From Nitrospira sp. (GTDB lineage: Bacteria > Nitrospirota > Nitrospiria > Nitrospirales > Nitrospiraceae), in the NCBI GenBank assembly GCA_022226935.1, contig CP092081.1, positions 3,753,345-3,817,344 on the forward strand: 64,000 bases of DNA, written 5' to 3'. The position numbers were made by a program, and so were the translations under genes. Shown here piece after piece: positions 1 through 8,005 of this stretch. Each line of letters starts with the position of its first letter. Position 1 is the first letter of the stretch. Under the pieces are notes generated by a model. The model had not been told where the DNA came from. It saw only the letters and a list, made by a program, of their open reading frames with translations, and made no database searches.

Positions 1-674
1 CCCGTAAAGGCTCCCCGCTCATAGCCGAAGAGCTCGGATTCCAGGAGACTTTCCGGAATGGCCCCGCAGTTGATCGGGATGAACGGACCCTGTCTGCGCA
101 ACCCGCGCGCATGAATCGCACGCGCAGTCAGTTCCTTGCCCGTGCCGCTTTCGCCGGTGATCAGGATCGGCGCATCGCTTGTCGAGACCTTACGAATGGC
201 ATCAAAAATCCGGTTGATACTGGCGCTCATACCAAGCATGCCGCTGAATTCCTCCGGCCCGCCCACCACCATCGCTCCCCGAGCCTCCCGTTCCAGATCG
301 GCCACCCGCGCGACGCGTTCTATACTCTGCTGTAGTTGGCCTCCATCCAGAGATTTGGCCAAGACATCGCACGCGCCGCACTGAACGGCGCGTACCGCCA
401 CGCTGCGCTCCGGTCGTCCGGTATACGCGATGACCTTGCCGACATATCCGGTCTGACGCAATTTTTGGAGGACATTCAACCCTTCTTCGGCTGACGGCTG
501 TGACGGCGAATCGATATCCAGAAGCATGACCGGATTGGCCTGCTCATGAACGGGCAAGAGGGACTCCGTCGTCCACAGCGCCGTCGAGACGTCGAACTCA
601 TCCTCAATCAATGCCCGCACTGCGGACACCGTCGACTCATCAGGTCCGGCAATCATTACGCTGTGTTTCGCCAC
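1..674 (-). CDS. Sigma-54-dependent NtrC-family response regulator, C-terminus cut off by window edge
   Basis: Residues 1-120 form a receiver-like domain with the aspartate in MLLDIDSP. The AAA+ sigma-54 interaction domain follows, with Walker A GESGTGKE and the GAFTG loop that contacts sigma-54 right at the window edge. The rest of the ATPase and the DNA-binding domain lie outside. Such proteins activate sigma-54 promoters when phosphorylated. The GTG start is chosen because AAAGGAG lies 7 bases before it. No partner kinase is adjacent. The target genes cannot be told from the sequence. Family assignment is secure; the role is unknown. Confidence 0.93.
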   Translation of the reverse strand, partial: MAKHSVMIAGPDESTVSAVRALIEDEFDVSTALWTTESLLPVHEQANPVMLLDIDSPSQPSAEEGLNVLQKLRQTGYVGKVIAYTGRPERSVAVRAVQCGACDVLAKSLDGGQLQQSIERVARVADLEREARGAMVVGGPEEFSGMLGMSASINRIFDAIRKVSTSDAPILITGESGTGKELTARAIHARGLRRQGPFIPINCGAIPESLLESELFGYERGAFT

Positions 675-778
675 GATTCGGCTCCTTTCGGCTGGTAAGA
701 CTACGGGCGCCGCTCAGGCAAACCATCGTCTCACACACTGCAAGATAAAGGTGCGGCTCAGGCCCGCATGACGGCTGG

Positions 779-1168
779 TTACGAAACCGGCGGCGGGGGG
801 TCGAGCGAGTCGCACCTAAACACATCGACGCCGAATGCCTTTGCCAACGCCGGCAAGGTCTCATTCGTTTCCTCAGTGGCACAATCCAGCATGGCAATGA
901 TCGGCACTTGCGGGCACGTTCTTTTCAGACGGGGAACCGCCTTCTGCAGTGATGTGGGAAATGACGACAATCCGACCACAATCACATCGGGACGCAGTTC
1001 CTGCAGGTGATGTTCCAATTGCGGAACCGCAGACGTCATGGTGGCTTGATAGCCATGCAGAGCAAACCAGTCGGCATAGCGATACCCGCTGGTGACATCT
1101 TCGTAAATGACCGCGACCGTCGGCCGTTTTCCGGAATGCGCCGGTTTCCTGCTCGTTGACTGCATCAT
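779..1168 (-). CDS. Degenerate receiver-domain protein (129 aa)
   Basis: The protein has the alternating beta/alpha pattern of a CheY-like receiver (TVAVIYEDV at the first strand, PDVIVVGLSSFP at the third), but the usual phospho-aspartate position reads G-L rather than M-D and no output domain follows. It is likely a non-phosphorylated pseudo-receiver, perhaps an adaptor for the neighbouring regulators. The start ATG follows GGGGGAACTT. It lies between a sigma-54 activator and a NarL-type regulator on the same strand. Receiver-like fold is an inference from pattern; the function is unknown. Confidence 0.6.
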   Translation of the reverse strand: MMQSTSRKPAHSGKRPTVAVIYEDVTSGYRYADWFALHGYQATMTSAVPQLEHHLQELRPDVIVVGLSSFPTSLQKAVPRLKRTCPQVPIIAMLDCATEETNETLPALAKAFGVDVFRCDSLDPPPPVS

Positions 1169-1192
1169 AAGTTCCCCCGCAGATGGATTCGC

Positions 1193-1447
1193 TCAAGTTG
1201 TGGTGTGCACGTTCGCGAGTTGAACCAATCGCTGCTTCATTTGCGGTCCCCACCAGGTGAGGTCCTGCAACATCGCGGCTTCGCGCGGGCTGAGTCTCGT
1301 CAGGAGATCCCACCAGCCTTGACGATACGACCCTGTTCGTCGATCCACGGAGGAGCGCTCGGCAGCCGCATGGCCTTGCGCTGCGTCAAAAAGAGCCACT
1401 AATGTCGCGGTATTGGAAATCCAGGCCCTCGTCATCTCGGAGAGCAT
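1193..1447 (-). CDS. Hypothetical protein (84 aa)
   Basis: A short Trp-rich reading frame (WWDLLTRLSPREAAMLQDLTWW) with no recognised family and no signal peptide or membrane segment. It sits in line with the pseudo-receiver gene 24 bases downstream and the NarL-type regulator upstream, so co-transcription is possible. The ribosome binding site is weak; a second ATG four codons further in (1435) is an alternative start. The central part looks like a helical protein. No function is proposed. Confidence 0.45.
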   Translation of the reverse strand: MLSEMTRAWISNTATLVALFDAAQGHAAAERSSVDRRTGSYRQGWWDLLTRLSPREAAMLQDLTWWGPQMKQRLVQLANVHTTT

Positions 1448-1556
1448 AGGCCCGGAGGATCGATGAGGCTATCGGTCGGGGAGCGATTCGTGCGTCACAA
1501 TAAAACAGTAGGGACGCGTCATCGTTTGATCGACAAATCTGAATGCGTCCGCGCCA

Positions 1557-2216
1557 TCAGACGACGAGGCCATGTTGCAAGGCGTACCGGGTCAGCTCGG
1601 CATTATTTTTCAAGTTCATCTTGTCCAGAATTCTCGCCCGATACGTGCTGATCGTCGTCACGCTGAGATGGATGCTCTCAGCGATATCACTGACGGTTTG
1701 CCCTGACGCAATGAGGCACAGCACTTCATATTCCCGGTCCGACAAGCGCTCATGCGGCAATTTATCGACCCCGGTACGTACCGTGAGCGCCAGCGCCTCC
1801 CCCACGGAGGCACTGACATACTGCCCGCCCGCCATCACCTTCTTCGCCGCATGCACTAACTCTTCCGGCGCACTCGCCTTGGTGAGATATCCCGCCGCGC
1901 CCGCTTTGAACATCCGAATCGCATACTGATCTTCCGGATGCATGCTCAAGATCAAGACCGGCAACGTGGGCGCCAGTTGCTTGAGTTCCTTGAGGACCTC
2001 CGGGCCGCTTCGTCCGGGCATGCTGATATCCATCACGACCAGATCGTAGGTCTGTTCGCGAACGTGGTCCAGCATCTCCTGGGCATTTCCGCATTCGGCC
2101 ATGCTGGCGCCTTCGAACCCTTCTTCGAGGATGTCCTTCACTCCGCGCCGGAAGGAGGGATGATCATCGACTACCAAAATCCGCACCGTCGCTGTGTTTC
2201 GCATCGTTCCCTCCAT
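1557..2216 (-). CDS. NarL/FixJ-family response regulator
   Basis: The receiver domain (residues about 12-130) carries the acidic pair DD17-18, phospho-acceptor Asp63 in VVMDISMPG and Lys113 in LTKAS. The C-terminal LuxR-type HTH spans about 152-212 (LSDREYEVLCLIASG). Length of 219 residues is typical. It follows the large PAS histidine kinase by 18 bases, so the two form a two-component pair and are almost certainly co-transcribed. ATG at 2216 follows GAGAGGG; an ATG at 2204 preceded by GGAGGG is an equally good start. Regulon unknown. Confidence 0.93.
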   Translation of the reverse strand: MEGTMRNTATVRILVVDDHPSFRRGVKDILEEGFEGASMAECGNAQEMLDHVREQTYDLVVMDISMPGRSGPEVLKELKQLAPTLPVLILSMHPEDQYAIRMFKAGAAGYLTKASAPEELVHAAKKVMAGGQYVSASVGEALALTVRTGVDKLPHERLSDREYEVLCLIASGQTVSDIAESIHLSVTTISTYRARILDKMNLKNNAELTRYALQHGLVV

Positions 2217-2234
2217 CGTACCCTCTCCCTTTCC

Positions 2235-5200
2235 TTAACGAGGCAATTGCAATGTAATGGTCGTCCCGTTGCCTTCCAGAGTGTCAATCTGCACATCCCC
2301 ACCGAGAAGACCGGCGCGCTCCCGCATGCCGAGCAAGCCGAATGATCGAGCGTCGGCAAGCCGATCCTGAGGTATTCCACGCCCGTTGTCATGCACCTGC
2401 AGCAACAGCCCCACGCCCTGATCTTCCAATCGCACATGCACTTCCGTCGCCTGGGCATGGCGGGTGACATTGGTCAACGCTTCCTGGCAAATGCGAAAGA
2501 CGGCGGTGGCCTGTTCCGGATCCACCCGCAAATCCTCATGGCTGACCGCGCAGTGGCAAGTAATCCCGGTACGGCGCTGGAAATCGCGGCATTGCCATTC
2601 GATCGCCGCGACCAGTCCCAGATCATCCAACACCCCCGGGCGCAATTCCGCGACGATCCGCTGCACCGACGTGATGGTGCTGTCGACTTGCTCTTTCATG
2701 CCGCGAATTTTCTCATCGACCTTGGCACGGTCGCCTGGAACCAGCCGTTCTCCCAGCAGACCGCCCAAGCGGGACAAATCGATTTTCAGGCATGTCAAAC
2801 CGACTCCCAGTTCATCGTGCAATTCGCGCGCGATGCGCCCGCGTTCTTCCTCGCGGATCCCCTCCATGCGTCCGGAAAGTTTTCGCAGCCGGCGGAGGGA
2901 ATCTTGAAGTTGCGCTTCGGCGCGTTTTCGATCCGTCGTATCTTTGAACACGACGACCGCGCCGACAAGGTCTCCCCGCTCGGAAATGGGCGTACTCACG
3001 TATTCCACGGGAAAACTCGTCCCATCCTTGCGCCAGAATGCGCTGTCCACCTGCTCTCGCATCTCGCCGGCCCGGATCGTTTCCACAATCGGGCAACTCA
3101 AGTCCCCGAACGGTCGTTCGCAGAGATCAGGAGGGAACACCAGGGCATGCAACGATCGGCCGATCATCGACTCCGCCTCCCACCCGAACATCTTGGCCGC
3201 AGCCGGATTCACGAACGTCAAACGCCCCTCGCGATCCACGCCGTAGATGCCTTCTCCCGCCGAATTCAGGACGACTTGATTGTGGTAATGCAAGCGATCC
3301 AGTTGTTCCTCCGCCGACCGCCGCTCACTGATATCGCGCATGATGATGGTAAAAAAGAGGTCCGATTTTCCCTTCCACGACGTCACGCTCAACTCCAGGG
3401 GAAATTCGTCCCCTTGCTTCCGGCGGCCGACGAGTTCCAGCGTCTTGCTCGTTGAGTGCACTCGTTCCAGCACACGCACGCGCTGAACGTTGCGTTCCAG
3501 TTCCTCGTGATACGGCTCCGGAATGATCATCGTGACAGGCTGTCCGATAATTTCCTCGGCCGAATACCCGAAGGTCGCTTCCGCCCCCTTGTTCCAGAAC
3601 GCCACCTTCATGAGGGCATTGACGAGCACAATGGCATCTTTGGTCGATTGCACGATCGACCGCAGCCGTTCCTCGCTGACTCGGAGCGCGTCTTCGATCC
3701 GGCGGCGTTCGGTCACATCGCGGATGATGCCCAAGACGCCGACGACACGGCCCTGGCGCATTTGCGGAGTGCCGACGAATTCCCCCGTCACGTAGCCGCC
3801 CTGTTTCGTGCTGATTTGCATCGAACAGGTCAACGGCGTGCCGCGCTCGAGAATCGCCTGCAACACATCCTGACAAAATCCTGCATCATCGGGATGCAGC
3901 AGGGCGGCGAGCGGTTCGCCGATCCATTGCGAACGAGACCAGTTGGTCACCGTCTCAAACGCCTGGTTGAGAGAGGTCATGGTCGAATCGACCGAGAGCG
4001 TGAAAATAATATCCCGCGCCCCTTCCACCAAACTCCGGAATCGATACTCCGATTCAAACAGAGCATCCTGCGCCCGCTTGAGCCAGGTAATATCATGAAA
4101 CACCACGACGGTCCCGCACAGCAGTCCCGCATCATCCCTGATCGGTCTGGCATTGATACTGACCCATCGCCCCGGCACACCCTGCGACGCCCGCATGTAG
4201 ACTTCGAGCCAATCGACCTTCTCCCCTTTCAACGCGCGCGCCAGCGGCCACTCATCACGCTGGAAGGGCGTCGCCGTATCGCCATGAAAAAAATCATACC
4301 GATCCACCCACTCGCTCGGCGGTACGTCGCCGGGAGAAAAACCCACAATGCTTTCGACCGCGGGGTTGGCTACCACCAATCGCCCCATCGCATCGGTGAC
4401 GACGACTCCGTCTCCCATGCTTCGCAACACCGAGTTGACGATTCTGGTCTGTTCATTTAAGGCCTGTTCGGACCGTTCCAGCGCCGCCGCTCGATCGTGG
4501 AGCGCCCGTTCCGCCTGCGCGATGCCCGCCGATTGGGTCCTGACGGCATCTTCATAGACCCGCAGCAACTGTTCCGCCACCGCCAAGCGGGATTGGTGTC
4601 GAAGGCTTGCCGACGGCTCAGGCACTGGTCCCGACGGTTGGCTCGCCCCGTTGTCCGTGGGAGAGGCTTCATCAAACGCCAGCAAGGAGGTTTTCAAGCT
4701 GAGGGCGAGCGATTTGCACAGCGCCGCGGTCTCACGCGGCACCGGTGTCTTGGAGAACAAAATCACGGCGAACAAATCGCGCGACGGTAACATGCCGCCG
4801 AAACACAATACCGACTTCACGCCGTATTTTCCGACAAACCCGTCCTGCACTGGCACATAGGGACTGCCATCCGCGTCGGGCACATAAAACACGTTATAGG
4901 TCTTCTCCTCCAAATCAACCAGCCATTCACCGTCCGGCCTGACGTCGAACTCCATGGAGACGCCAAACTGATACAGGAGTTGTGAAAACATCGGGAACTG
5001 TTTGACGAAATCGGCGCTGACCATCGGAATGACACGGTACCGGCGAGAACGATCAACCCGATTCCAATCCGGCTCGGCGCCGGTTGAAGCGACGAGTGTG
5101 AAGCACCGCAAATCAGGGAACGGAGCGAGTCCGCCGAGTTTCTCTCGGACGAGCTGCTGATGCTCGGCATCCAGCCGGCTGTAAGATATGGTCTTGAAGC

Positions 5201-5375
5201 AACGGACGAGAACACAATCGCGTTGCCCTGTTTCCGGATCGCCGAGCGCGTCGAAGAGATAGTTCACCGCCTTCGACGCCGCCTCCTGCAAGGAACTCGA
5301 CTGCTCGCCCAGTTGACGCAGGACGGCCGAGCATTCGGTCATTTCCAACAGGGAAAAGCGAGCCAGACTATACAC
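2235..5375 (-). CDS. Multi-PAS sensor histidine kinase (NarX/DegS type)
   Basis: This 1046-residue cytoplasmic kinase has no membrane segments. Residues 1-240 form a GAF-like N-terminal region that I cannot assign; a short coiled coil follows, then four PAS/PAC domains (roughly 305-435, 440-560, 565-685, 690-810). The HisKA_3 dimerisation helix carries the phospho-acceptor His853 in RELHDELG, and the HATPase_c domain has N-box EALTNVTRHA, DNGRGI and the GLLGMRERA lid. It should phosphorylate the NarL-type regulator encoded 18 bases downstream. Start is GTG at 5375 after GAGGG; ATG at 5342 is an alternative. Its signal is unknown, but soluble multi-PAS sensors often bind haem, flavin or small ligands. 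Confidence 0.93.
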   Translation of the reverse strand: MYSLARFSLLEMTECSAVLRQLGEQSSSLQEAASKAVNYLFDALGDPETGQRDCVLVRCFKTISYSRLDAEHQQLVREKLGGLAPFPDLRCFTLVASTGAEPDWNRVDRSRRYRVIPMVSADFVKQFPMFSQLLYQFGVSMEFDVRPDGEWLVDLEEKTYNVFYVPDADGSPYVPVQDGFVGKYGVKSVLCFGGMLPSRDLFAVILFSKTPVPRETAALCKSLALSLKTSLLAFDEASPTDNGASQPSGPVPEPSASLRHQSRLAVAEQLLRVYEDAVRTQSAGIAQAERALHDRAAALERSEQALNEQTRIVNSVLRSMGDGVVVTDAMGRLVVANPAVESIVGFSPGDVPPSEWVDRYDFFHGDTATPFQRDEWPLARALKGEKVDWLEVYMRASQGVPGRWVSINARPIRDDAGLLCGTVVVFHDITWLKRAQDALFESEYRFRSLVEGARDIIFTLSVDSTMTSLNQAFETVTNWSRSQWIGEPLAALLHPDDAGFCQDVLQAILERGTPLTCSMQISTKQGGYVTGEFVGTPQMRQGRVVGVLGIIRDVTERRRIEDALRVSEERLRSIVQSTKDAIVLVNALMKVAFWNKGAEATFGYSAEEIIGQPVTMIIPEPYHEELERNVQRVRVLERVHSTSKTLELVGRRKQGDEFPLELSVTSWKGKSDLFFTIIMRDISERRSAEEQLDRLHYHNQVVLNSAGEGIYGVDREGRLTFVNPAAAKMFGWEAESMIGRSLHALVFPPDLCERPFGDLSCPIVETIRAGEMREQVDSAFWRKDGTSFPVEYVSTPISERGDLVGAVVVFKDTTDRKRAEAQLQDSLRRLRKLSGRMEGIREEERGRIARELHDELGVGLTCLKIDLSRLGGLLGERLVPGDRAKVDEKIRGMKEQVDSTITSVQRIVAELRPGVLDDLGLVAAIEWQCRDFQRRTGITCHCAVSHEDLRVDPEQATAVFRICQEALTNVTRHAQATEVHVRLEDQGVGLLLQVHDNGRGIPQDRLADARSFGLLGMRERAGLLGGDVQIDTLEGNGTTITLQLPR

Positions 5376-5631
5376 AGGCGGGCCCTCGGGTGAACGATGT
5401 GGGATGACTGATCAACGCGCCACTGGTTGACGTGTGCCGGGAGATGCCGAATCGTGAAGGCAGGCGCGTACCGAGAACTCTGGCCTTCCAAAGCGAGGCG
5501 CAGAACCACTCTGCAGGCGAGTCTAGTTAAGGGCACCAGGCTTGTCAAGGCACGTCGATCGGATACATGCGCGACGCGTTGGCAGATGGAACAGGCGAGA
5601 GACGCAGATCGAAACGCAGCGGAAATCATTG

Positions 5632-6054
5632 CTATCGAGAAGGAGGATCCAACTCGAGCGCGCGCGACAATAACGCCGCATCGGACGCATACGTCAGTCG
5701 CCGGAGTGCTTCCGTACGCTCAACCCACTGCACGTCCTCCACTTCTCCGTCAGGGATGCCCGTCAGCTCGATCGGCGCCATCTTGAACCAGACAACCGTC
5801 TTGCGAAATCGACGCCCCTCTCGTTGAAACCAATATTCGGTCGTTGAAAGATCCGCATCAATGCGGCAAGACCAGCCCGTCTCCTCGAGTACTTCCCGCA
5901 CTGCGGCCTGCGCTGGGCTTTCACCCGCATCGATCCGCCCCTTAGGGAATGACCAGACCGGACGACCTTTCATGTCGGACACCCGAATCAGCAACACCTC
6001 CTGCTGCCGCAAGACCACACCGCCTGCCGAACGGACCAACCCTCCTTCACCCAT
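5632..6054 (-). CDS. Nudix hydrolase
   Basis: The full Nudix box is present: Gly39, Glu45, Arg53-Glu54 and Glu57-Glu58 (REVLEETGW), which binds the metal that cleaves nucleoside diphosphates linked to another group. The N-terminal part (SAGGVVLRQQEVLLIRV and VWSFPKGRID) resembles the Ap4A/diadenosine polyphosphate subgroup with its FPKG signature, so Ap4A or a related dinucleotide is a plausible substrate. The ATG at 6054 is preferred over an upstream in-frame codon at 6174 because AGAGAGGA precedes it and it avoids overlap with the dehydrogenase gene upstream. 140 residues is usual for the family. Confidence 0.88.
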   Translation of the reverse strand: MGEGGLVRSAGGVVLRQQEVLLIRVSDMKGRPVWSFPKGRIDAGESPAQAAVREVLEETGWSCRIDADLSTTEYWFQREGRRFRKTVVWFKMAPIELTGIPDGEVEDVQWVERTEALRRLTYASDAALLSRALELDPPSR

Positions 6055-6104
6055 GCCGCGTTCCTCTCTTCTGACGCCGTTCTGATCCGCCGGGATGCGC
6101 AATC

Positions 6105-6962
6105 TTACGCACGGCGCGACAGTCCTACAAACCATGCGAGGAGACGATCCTGAGCGTGGTCGGGCAGCAGCCACTTCAAAGCCGCTCTGAATCGTGCATC
6201 CTTACCGACCAGGTAACGGGCACGCGGCGACGACACGGTCAGCGCGCGAGCCACCACCCGGGCAACCGCCTCCGCAGGAATCGCACGGGCGACGGCTCCG
6301 GCCATCACATCTTGCATTCGCGCTAAGGGCTGTGCATACAGAGCGAGCGATTCTGGCGCGACTCCGCCGAGCGTGCGCGTGGCCGACATCGTCGCCCGCT
6401 GCCAAATCTGAGATTGAACGGCGCCAGGCTCGACCAAGACCACCGCGATTCCCCAAGGCGCCAGCTCGAGACGCAACGCATCACTCATCGCCTCAAGCGC
6501 AAACTTCGATCCGCAATACGCGCCGAGAAACGGAGTGGCCGCCAACCCGGCAATCGAACTGATATTGACGATGCGTCCCCGTGCCCGACGCAGCAGCGGA
6601 AGAAATGCCTGAGTCACAGCCAGCGCCCCGATGACATTCACCTCAAACTGCGTTCGCACTTCCGCGAGGGGCAAGAGTTCCAACGGACCTGCGACGGAGA
6701 TACCGGCATTATTCACGAGGCCGACCAGCCCGGCTTCCGGCACGGCCTCCGTTAACGTTCGCCTCGCCGCAGCGATCGAGGCGGGATCGGCGACATCAAG
6801 CCGCAGTACACGAAGACGAGCGGATGTGGAACAAGCCAGGGCCTCGCCATCCTCTTTGCGGCGAACGCCGGCCCACACCGTAAAACCCAAACCGTCAAGA
6901 TACCGCGCGCAGGCCGCGCCGATGCCGGACGAGGCGCCGGTAATCACGATGGCTCCTTGCAC
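6105..6962 (-). CDS. Short-chain dehydrogenase/reductase
   Basis: Classical SDR of 285 residues: cofactor motif TGASSGIG (8-15), NNAG (84-87), Ser135/Ser136 and the YxxxK pair Tyr149/Lys153. The arginines after the second strand (GVRRKEDGE) favour NADP(H). It belongs to the subgroup with a C-terminal extension typical of retinol- or 17-beta-hydroxysteroid-dehydrogenase-like proteins; the substrate is not predictable. GTG start after GGGAGCC. It lies 50 bases upstream of the Nudix gene on the same strand and is divergent from the Lon-like gene. Confidence 0.9.
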   Translation of the reverse strand: MQGAIVITGASSGIGAACARYLDGLGFTVWAGVRRKEDGEALACSTSARLRVLRLDVADPASIAAARRTLTEAVPEAGLVGLVNNAGISVAGPLELLPLAEVRTQFEVNVIGALAVTQAFLPLLRRARGRIVNISSIAGLAATPFLGAYCGSKFALEAMSDALRLELAPWGIAVVLVEPGAVQSQIWQRATMSATRTLGGVAPESLALYAQPLARMQDVMAGAVARAIPAEAVARVVARALTVSSPRARYLVGKDARFRAALKWLLPDHAQDRLLAWFVGLSRRA

Positions 6963-7201
6963 TGACAGGCTCCCATTGTTGACAACTCGCCCGCCGCACG
7001 CATTCGTTCGCCGGCGGATGAGTCTACGCCCGAGATTATCACGCGCGTGGGGTCAGAGGCATCAACGAGTCCGACAGAAGAACCCTTCAGGATATTCAGT
7101 AGGGAACTGTGCGCCCGAAGAAAGAGTTCAATGTTTCCGATTGCTTGCTCGGCACATGGTGATGACATCCGATGAGCGCTCGCCTCGCAAGATAGGCGAA
7201 T

Positions 7202-7229
7202 TTGACAATCGGGCATCCTCATCTAGACT
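7202..7229 (+). promoter_or_regulatory. Sigma-70-type promoter of the Lon-like protease gene
   Basis: A perfect TTGACA (7202-7207) is followed after 16 bases by TAGACT (7224-7229). The -10 element ends only six bases before the ATG at 7236 and there is no Shine-Dalgarno sequence, so transcription should start at or next to the start codon (leaderless mRNA). Confidence 0.65.
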
Positions 7230-7235
7230 TGATTC

Positions 7236-7919
7236 ATGCGCGTACACACTTTCTTTTCCAGAAGCGGCACAGTGTCGAGAATCGTGGCGCTCTCCGCCCT
7301 CTCGCTATTGAGCTGTATCGCGTTTCTCTCTTCCACCGCCCATGCCAGTCGAACTCTCGTCGTTCCGATCTCGGTCACGACCTACACGGACAACCAAACA
7401 GGCTTTCCGACGTTCGTCATGAAATGGGACGAGGGCGCTCAGCCGGACCCGTTGTCTTTGCGATGGGGGCGCAGCCAGGTTCCTGTTCGAGGAACCGGCA
7501 TGACATCGATCCAGCGCGCGTTTCAATTCGCCGTCACACGGTTGAGCTCCTCCGTTCGCCCGACCGGAACCCTGTCCCTCTATGCGACTTTTACGGGTCC
7601 GCTCAGCGAGCAAGGATCAACGGCTGAAGCTGCGTTGGCGATCGGTTTCATCGCTCTGTTGAAGGGCGATCAGCTGAAACGAGACATAACGATCACGGGA
7701 ACGTTGGAAGGCGATGGTCGCATCGGACAGGTGGATCAGGTGGCGGAAAAAACGACCGCAGCCGCAAGAGCGGGCTACCACGTGCTGCTGGTACCGCGCG
7801 GGCAATTTTATGCCCCTCGAATGAATCGCGTCAGTTGGACGGCGGAATCGAACGTCCTCGTCCGCGAAGTAGACACGATCGAAGAAGCGTATGAAATCAT
7901 GACAGGAAAGAAACTCTAG
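7236..7919 (+). CDS. Exported stand-alone Lon-type (S16) protease domain
   Basis: A 227-residue protein with a signal peptide (residues 1-37, hydrophobic core VALSALSLLSCIAFL, cleavage near AHA-S) followed by a domain matching the C-terminal serine protease domain of Lon. The nucleophile position is Ser128 in QGSTAEAALAIG and the general-base lysine is Lys172 in VDQVAEK; their separation of 44 residues is one more than Lon's Ser679-Lys722. The downstream AGYHVLLVPRGQ also matches Lon. There is no AAA+ ATPase and no LAN domain. It is convergent with the CHAT gene. Proteolytic activity is an inference from the retained dyad; the protein could also be an inactive binding domain. Confidence 0.8.
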   Translation: MRVHTFFSRSGTVSRIVALSALSLLSCIAFLSSTAHASRTLVVPISVTTYTDNQTGFPTFVMKWDEGAQPDPLSLRWGRSQVPVRGTGMTSIQRAFQFAVTRLSSSVRPTGTLSLYATFTGPLSEQGSTAEAALAIGFIALLKGDQLKRDITITGTLEGDGRIGQVDQVAEKTTAAARAGYHVLLVPRGQFYAPRMNRVSWTAESNVLVREVDTIEEAYEIMTGKKL

Positions 7920-8005
7920 CCTCGCCCTCCCATCTACGGCGCACCGTTCACGCAGATCTCTCGTGTCACCTGCTTCGTAAATCCGAAACTCTCCCGGCCC
8001 GGCTC

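Noticed and set aside
2391..3455. 354-codon plus-strand frame inside the histidine kinase gene
   Set aside because: The kinase reading frame has all catalytic boxes here; the plus frame has none.
6944..7222. 92-codon minus-strand frame upstream of the dehydrogenase
   Set aside because: Overlaps the dehydrogenase start and the Lon-like promoter; no support.
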